Positions 59,650-64,000 of a DNA stretch of 64,000 nt are shown here, piece after piece. Within the stretch, counting starts at the first letter, position 1; each line of letters opens with the position of its first letter. The notes under the pieces are model-generated. The model worked only from the letters and a program-made list of their open reading frames with translations. It made no database searches and was not told where the DNA came from. A program made the translations under genes and the position numbers. This DNA comes from Mycobacterium florentinum. Its GTDB lineage: Bacteria > Actinomycetota > Actinomycetes > Mycobacteriales > Mycobacteriaceae. Where the stretch lies: NCBI RefSeq assembly GCF_010730355.1, contig NZ_AP022576.1, positions 2,976,001 to 3,040,000 on the forward strand, read 5' to 3'.

Positions 59650-60192
59650 TTCCTCCAATTCCTGACATGCGATGGTGCCCAGGTCTTGGTTCTCGCCGGG
59701 TTCGGCCCAGCGCGCGTATGCCGTCTTGAATGCCAAGGCACCCAGCTCGGCGGCCAGTGCCGCGGTCGGCTCGGGCACGCCCCGGGATTGCAGTGCTTCG
59801 ACCATCGCGAGAGCCAGCCCGATCTGCTTGAGCGCGTTGCGTTCCTGAAGTTCGGCGCTGGCCGCGATCGCGGCCTTGAGCCTGGGGGCAAGCTCCTTGT
59901 TGAACGACGTGAACGCCGCCGCGGCCGCTTTCAAGCCGGAGCACACCGCCGCCAGCGGTGTCGCATCGGCGGGCGCCGCCGCAATGCCCTCTCGCAGCAG
60001 TTGCGCGATGGCATCCTGACCCGCCGCCAGCACGTCGCGCTTGTCCGGGAAGTGCCGAAAGAACGTGCTCTTGGTCAGGCCCGCGCGTTCGGCGATCTCC
60101 GCCACCGTCGTCTGGTCGTATCCGCGTTCGTTGAACAACTCCAGTGCCGCGCCGACCAACCGTGCCCGCGCGTCAGGTTGCCAGCGTGCCAT
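59620..60192 (-). CDS. TetR-family transcriptional regulator
   Basis: A 190-aa protein. The HTH (LFNERGYDQTTVAEIAERAG, LTKSTFFRHFPDKRDVL) is clear; the C-terminal domain is an Ala-rich ligand pocket. ATG 60192. It is divergent from the SDR gene, and the spacer holds operator-like repeats, so it probably controls both itself and the SDR. Convergent overlap with eutC is likely incidental. Confidence 0.92.
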   Translation of the reverse strand: MARWQPDARARLVGAALELFNERGYDQTTVAEIAERAGLTKSTFFRHFPDKRDVLAAGQDAIAQLLREGIAAAPADATPLAAVCSGLKAAAAAFTSFNKELAPRLKAAIAASAELQERNALKQIGLALAMVEALQSRGVPEPTAALAAELGALAFKTAYARWAEPGENQDLGTIACQELEELRAAATNLS

Positions 60193-60204
60193 GGCCCCAC
60201 TGTA

Positions 60205-60261
60205 GTGATGCGACTTTTATCCCGTCACTGCTGTAGGGTGATGAGACCATAGTCGCATCAC
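60205..60261. promoter_or_regulatory. Operator repeats between tetR and the SDR gene
   Basis: GTGATGCGACT (60205-60215) and AGTCGCATCAC (60251-60261) are perfect 11-bp inverted arms, 35 bases apart. The right part alone, GATGAGACCATAGTCGCATC (60240-60259), is an imperfect palindrome suited to a TetR dimer. Confidence 0.6.
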
Positions 60262-60277
60262 ATGAACGGAGCTACTC

Positions 60278-61159
60278 GTGCGCGTATTCGTCACCGGCGC
60301 CAGCGGAGGAATCGGCTCGGCCGTCGTCGCACAACTGATCGCCGCCGATCACCAGGTCGTGGGCCTGGCCCGATCCGAAGCCTCGGCCGCGACCATCAGC
60401 GGACTCGGCGCCGAGCCGCTGCGCGGAGACATTGCCGACTTCGACGTGTTACAAAAGGCGGCTTACGACGCCGATGGCATTGTCTACCTGGCTTTTTCGC
60501 ACGACTTCAGCGCCGTCGGCGACGCCGTCGGCGACGAAGCCCGTGCCGTCGCCGCGCTGGGCGACGCGCTGGTCGGCTCCGGTAAGCCGCTGGTGCTCGC
60601 AAACGGCACCCCGGCGGCACCTGGACGTGCCAGCACCGAAGACGACCCGTTCAACGTCGAGGGTCCGGTGGCCGGCCGCGGCCGCACCGGCCAGGCCGTC
60701 ATCGATCTCGCCGGGCGCGGGGTCCGGTCCGCCGTCGTCCGGCTGCCGCGGTCGGTTCACGACGCGAGCGGGCGCTACGGCTTCGCCAGTCTGCTGATCC
60801 AAGCCGCACGACAGCGTGGCGTCTCGGGCTACGTCGGTGACGGTTCGCAACGCTGGCCCGCAGTCCACCGCGACGACGCGGCATCGCTGTTCCGGCTCGC
60901 GTTGGAAGAAGCCCCTCCCGGGTCGGTGCTGCACGCGGTGGGCGACGAAGGCGACCCGATGCGGGCGATCGCCGAGGTGATCGGCCGCCGACTCGGCCTA
61001 CCCGTCGAATCCACCCCGGCCGAGAATTTCGGGCCGCTCGGCACCATCTTCGCCGTCGACCAACCGTCGTCGAGCACACTGACTCAGCAGCGATTCGGTT
61101 GGCGGCCAACACATCCGAGACTGCTCGAGGACCTGGAAACCGGCTACTACCCCGAGTGA
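60278..61159 (+). CDS. Extended-SDR NAD(P)-dependent epimerase/reductase
   Basis: A 293-aa Rossmann-fold protein. VFVTGASGGIGSAVVAQLI at the start is the nucleotide-binding motif, with LRGDIADFDVLQKAAYDADGI as the Asp-containing second strand. VVRLPRSVHDASG and WPAVHRDDAASLFRLALE are typical of the NAD-dependent epimerase branch. The usual YxxxK is not obvious, so it may be an atypical member. GTG 60278 follows ACGGAG. It is probably repressed by the divergent TetR. Confidence 0.88.
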   Translation: MRVFVTGASGGIGSAVVAQLIAADHQVVGLARSEASAATISGLGAEPLRGDIADFDVLQKAAYDADGIVYLAFSHDFSAVGDAVGDEARAVAALGDALVGSGKPLVLANGTPAAPGRASTEDDPFNVEGPVAGRGRTGQAVIDLAGRGVRSAVVRLPRSVHDASGRYGFASLLIQAARQRGVSGYVGDGSQRWPAVHRDDAASLFRLALEEAPPGSVLHAVGDEGDPMRAIAEVIGRRLGLPVESTPAENFGPLGTIFAVDQPSSSTLTQQRFGWRPTHPRLLEDLETGYYPE

Positions 61160-61193
61160 AGCCCATTGACACACCGTCCGGGCGTCTAGTGAC

Positions 61194-61276
61194 GGATTCG
61201 ACTGTGCGCCCGCGGATTCGAGTGTGCTCTCACGGCGGTGTCGGCCCGCGTGTCGCCGCCCTCACCGCACACTCAC
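61194..61276. repeat. Intergenic inverted repeat, copy D
   Basis: TTCGAGTGTGC and GCACACTCACC units (cores GAGTGTGC 61220-61227, GCACACTC 61267-61274) flank GC-rich inner arms. It lies between the convergent SDR and VWA genes; the VWA stop (61273-61275) is inside the right arm. Confidence 0.7.
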
Positions 61277-62481
61277 CGCCAAGCTTGCCCACTCGACGCC
61301 AACTCCAGCAGTAGATCGCGCAGACCCGTCAGCGAGTGCGCCGGCAGGAACAGGTCACAATAGGGCAGGGCCGCGGCCATCGAGCCGGCAAGCGGCTCGA
61401 ATTCACGCTGTGCCGCACGAGGATTGAGCCAGACCAGCAGCTCGGCGCGACGGCGCAGCCGGGCCATCGCGTGCTCCAGCTCCTCGGGGGGATCGCTGTC
61501 CCAGCCGTCGGACGCGACGATCACCACGGCGCCGCGCAGTGCGTTGCCGTGCGGCGGGGCGAGCAGCGCGGCCATGCTGCGGCCGATGAACGTGCCGCCG
61601 TAGCGGTCGGTGACCTTGGCGTTGGCCCGCTGCAACGCCATCTCGGCCGACCGGTGCGACAGCACCGAGGTGAGCCGGGTCAGTGACGTCGAAAACGCGA
61701 ACACCTCGGGCCGAGTTCCCGCCTGGCGCAACACCGCTCGCATCAAATGCAAATAGACCGCGGCGTAGGGCTGCATCGAACGGCTGACATCGCAGAGCAG
61801 CACGACCCGCCGGGGCCTGCGGCGCGGGCGGGTCCGCGCCAGCACCATCGATTCCCAGCCGGTGGCCCGCGACGCGTTCATGGTGGCCCGCAGGTCGATG
61901 CGCTTGCCGCCGGGGCTGGGCTCGAATCGCAGGCTGCGGCGCCGCGGCCAGCGCGCAACGGTCGCTTCCAGCCAAATGCCAAGCATCCGAAGATCTTCGG
62001 GATCGAAACGGTCGAACGGCTCGTCGGCCAGCACGGCGATCCGGCTGGGCAGCACGTCGGGCAGCAGCAGACCCGAGGTCGACGTGTCGTCACCGGTAGC
62101 AACGGTCCGCGTCACCCAGGGCAGCTTCTGCGTGGAGGTGGATCCGCCACCACCCGGACGCACCGTACCGGCGGCCGGCGTCTTGGGACCCGGCAGCGGC
62201 AGGGGGCTGTCGGGGTGTCCGTTGCCGTCGGGTTCGGCCGCGCCGAACACCGAGGCGAAGACCGCGTCGAAGGCGCCCAGATCCTCCATCCGGTTGACCA
62301 ATGTCAGCCGGGCCGCCCAATACAGCGCGGTTCTGTTGTCCGGAGGCAACTTTCGCAGCGCCTGCACAAAATTCGCCGGGCCACTGGCGGACACCAACAC
62401 CCCGACGCGGCGCAGCCGGTCGACCAGCGCCGTCGCGAGCGCCGCCCGGTCGACGCCCCGCAGCAGCAAGGGGGTACCCAC
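61273..62481 (-). CDS. VWA domain protein, CoxE-like (Rv0368c-like)
   Basis: A 402-aa protein from GTG 62481. The N-terminal helical part (about 1-170) is CoxE-type. The C-terminal VWA domain starts near 222 with VVLLCDVSRSMQPYA, the D-x-S-x-S metal-ion site, then FAFSTSLTRLT and GGTFIGRS, and VIVASDGWDSDPPEELEHA. VWA proteins of this kind work with MoxR ATPases in metal insertion or complex assembly. It is the third gene of MoxR-CoxG-VWA. Confidence 0.9.
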   Translation of the reverse strand: MGTPLLLRGVDRAALATALVDRLRRVGVLVSASGPANFVQALRKLPPDNRTALYWAARLTLVNRMEDLGAFDAVFASVFGAAEPDGNGHPDSPLPLPGPKTPAAGTVRPGGGGSTSTQKLPWVTRTVATGDDTSTSGLLLPDVLPSRIAVLADEPFDRFDPEDLRMLGIWLEATVARWPRRRSLRFEPSPGGKRIDLRATMNASRATGWESMVLARTRPRRRPRRVVLLCDVSRSMQPYAAVYLHLMRAVLRQAGTRPEVFAFSTSLTRLTSVLSHRSAEMALQRANAKVTDRYGGTFIGRSMAALLAPPHGNALRGAVVIVASDGWDSDPPEELEHAMARLRRRAELLVWLNPRAAQREFEPLAGSMAAALPYCDLFLPAHSLTGLRDLLLELASSGQAWR

Positions 62482-62487
62482 GAGCGG

Positions 62488-63156
62488 CTAACGGCGCCGC
62501 AGCAGCACCCAGATCAGCACCAGCGCGGCCACCGCCGCCAGCGCCGGGCCGGCGTATTTCTTGAGCCGGTCGCCACCGGCGAGCTGCAGCAGGTCGATGG
62601 GCTCGGGCTCGGGAGCGGGGGCTTGCTGGGTTCCCGGGACCGGGTTCACCCGCCGCGCCGGAATCGGCTCCTCCTCCGACGCCGGCTCCGGCGCCGCCGC
62701 GCGGCCGCCCTTCTCGGCGGCCAGCTTGGCCTCCAGCGATTCCACGAACTGCCCCAGCAATTTCTCCGACACCTGCTGCAGCATGCCGCTGCCGAACTGG
62801 GCCAGCTTGCCGACGATCTTCAGGTCGGTGTCGACGGTGACGCTGGTGCGCTCGCCGTCCGCCTGCAGCTGCGCGGTGACCGTCGCGGCCGCGTTGCCGG
62901 TGCCGCGCGCTTCCTTGCCCTTGCCGTCGATGACGGCGCGGTGCTGATCGCGGTCCTGCTCGACGAAACGCACCTTGCCGCTGAATTCGCTTGTCACCGG
63001 CCCTACTTTGACTTTGACCTTGCCGAGATAGTCCTCGCCCTCGTGGCCGATCAGCTGGGCACCGGGCATCAGCGGGATCACTTGCTCCAGGTCGCACAGC
63101 ACGTCCCAGGCCTGGTCGATGGGCGCACCTACGGTGAACTGGTTGGCAATCTTCAT
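62488..63156 (-). CDS. CoxG-type SRPBCC protein with C-terminal membrane anchor (Rv0369c-like)
   Basis: A 222-aa protein. An SRPBCC domain covers about 1-150 (NQFTVGAPIDQAWDVLCDLE, LPGAQL-type MPGAQLIG, YLGKVKVKVGPV, GMLQQVSEKLLGQFVESLE). A Pro/Glu-rich linker is followed by a hydrophobic end (about 200-219, AGPALAAVAALVLIWVLL). In carboxydotrophs CoxG helps CO dehydrogenase reach the membrane; here no Cox enzyme genes are seen in the window. ATG 63156. Six bases separate it from the VWA gene. Confidence 0.9.
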   Translation of the reverse strand: MKIANQFTVGAPIDQAWDVLCDLEQVIPLMPGAQLIGHEGEDYLGKVKVKVGPVTSEFSGKVRFVEQDRDQHRAVIDGKGKEARGTGNAAATVTAQLQADGERTSVTVDTDLKIVGKLAQFGSGMLQQVSEKLLGQFVESLEAKLAAEKGGRAAAPEPASEEEPIPARRVNPVPGTQQAPAPEPEPIDLLQLAGGDRLKKYAGPALAAVAALVLIWVLLRRR

Positions 63157-63169
63157 GCTGCGGGTCCTC

Positions 63170-64000
63170 TCATGTGCGGCTGTACTCGGAAAATGCGTCG
63201 CGGATCTGCGTACGGTCGTCGGGCGTCTTGGCCAGCGCCCCCAGGCTCATGGCCGCGGAGTCGTCGACGAGGTCGGCCACGCCCAGCGACACCAGGGCGG
63301 CGACCCAGTCGATGGTCTCGGCGACGCCCGGTGGCTTGTCCAGGTCGAGATCGCGTGCACTGCCGACGAATTGGGTGGCCTGTTCGATCAATGGCGCGGC
63401 CGCGCCGGGCACCGTGCGCCGGACGATAGCGGCGGCCCGGTCCGGCTCGGGGTAGTCGATCCAGTGGTAGAGACAGCGCCGGCGCAGCGCGTCGTGCAGG
63501 TCGCGGCTGCGGTTGGAGGTCAGCACCGCGATCGGCGGGCGCTCCGCGACGAAAGTGCCCAGTTCGGGGACGGTGACTGCGGACTCGCCGAGGAACTCCA
63601 GCAGCAGCGCCTCGAATTCATCGTCGGCCCGGTCGATTTCGTCGATCAACAGCACGGGAGGGTTCGGCCCGTGGTGGCGCACGCACTGCAGGATGGGCCG
63701 GTCCACCAGATAGGTCTCGGTGTACAGATCCGCTTCCTGGATGCCGGTGCCACGAGCTTCGGCCAGCCGGATGGACAGCAACTGGCGTTGGTAGTTCCAG
63801 TCGTAGAGCGCCTCGTTCGCGGTCAGGCCCTCGTAGCATTGCAGCCGCACCATCGGGGTGTTCAGCACTGCCGCAAGGGTTTTCGCTGCGGTGGTCTTGC
63901 CGACTCCGGGCTCACCCTCGAGCAGCAACGGCCTGCCGAGCGTGATGGCCAGATAGATCGCCGACGCGGTCCCGGTGTCGAGCAGATAATCCATTGCGTC
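63170..64000 (-). CDS. MoxR-family AAA+ ATPase (5' end outside window)
   Basis: The frame is open to the right edge (two further codons, D-A, precede Met at 63994), so the start may lie beyond the window; at least 276 codons are present. PLLLEGEPGVGKTTAAKTLA is Walker A, PVLLIDEIDRADDEFEALLLE Walker B, VLTSNRSRDLHDALRRRCLYHW sensor 1 and the Arg finger region. These ATPases act as chaperones with VWA partners, here the gene two places downstream. It corresponds to Rv0370c. Confidence 0.93.
   Translation of the reverse strand, partial: DAMDYLLDTGTASAIYLAITLGRPLLLEGEPGVGKTTAAKTLAAVLNTPMVRLQCYEGLTANEALYDWNYQRQLLSIRLAEARGTGIQEADLYTETYLVDRPILQCVRHHGPNPPVLLIDEIDRADDEFEALLLEFLGESAVTVPELGTFVAERPPIAVLTSNRSRDLHDALRRRCLYHWIDYPEPDRAAAIVRRTVPGAAAPLIEQATQFVGSARDLDLDKPPGVAETIDWVAALVSLGVADLVDDSAAMSLGALAKTPDDRTQIRDAFSEYSRT

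Noticed and set aside
61747..63429. 560-aa plus-strand open frame across the VWA, CoxG and MoxR genes
   Set aside because: Runs antisense to three well-supported genes and is Arg/Gln/Gly-rich.

Overview
The window is high-GC actinobacterial DNA and almost certainly comes from a slow-growing Mycobacterium, most likely the M. avium complex or a near relative. The evidence is a chain of genes found together in mycobacteria: xthA, thiC-thiD, lpqM/lpqL, thiO-thiS-thiG / thiE, mutT3, the glnX-glnH-pknG unit, ackA-pta-fgd1, fadE7-lpqK, a PPE protein, ndhA, metZ, purT, purA, fba and a MoxR/VWA/CoxG set. Matches to M. tuberculosis locus names come from memory of that genome and were not searched. There are no tRNA or rRNA genes, CRISPR arrays, transposases or phage genes.

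Bases 1-7200 hold an acetyltransferase tail, exonuclease III, two small membrane proteins, a PAS-ANTAR regulator, and thiC-thiD-hydrolase under a TPP riboswitch. Bases 7200-17500 are more accessory: a MarR regulator next to a broken F420-type oxidoreductase, lipoproteins LpqM and LpqL, a tandem LpqL copy whose zinc site is damaged, two small membrane proteins, three tandem secreted paralogues each with its own copy of the same promoter, and an SGNH hydrolase. Bases 17500-21000 are the second thiamine locus: thiO-thiS-thiG on the minus strand behind its own TPP riboswitch, divergent from thiE across an 18-bp palindrome, with mutT3 convergent to thiE.

Bases 21000-31000 carry glnX-glnH-pknG (amino-acid sensing kinase unit), then fgd1-pta-ackA on the minus strand. 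Bases 31000-37500 include a metallo-beta-lactamase-fold hydrolase, a UPF0060 protein, and a tightly coupled minus-strand operon of an acetyltransferase with three flavin monooxygenase-fold proteins that resembles S-alkylcysteine salvage operons. Bases 37500-47300 contain fadE7-lpqK (LpqK lacks the SxxK motif), a TetR with a perfect 20-bp operator facing a PPE protein with a beta-solenoid-like tail, ndhA, and purT-rhodanese-metZ, in which purT looks catalytically degenerate.

Between purT and purA the gene order changes orientation relative to M. tuberculosis. Bases 47300-64000 then give a thioesterase, purA, a site-2 protease, a metal-efflux CDF gene behind a metal-sensor-like operator, fba, DedA, a single-chain CoA transferase, GH76, ethanolamine ammonia-lyase eutBC, a TetR/SDR pair and the VWA-CoxG-MoxR operon. 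Four copies of an intergenic inverted repeat (arms related to GAGTGTGCG / CGCACACTC) mark gene ends; in three of them a repeat arm supplies the stop codon of the neighbouring gene. Translational coupling by ATGA, GTGA or TGATG overlaps is pervasive.
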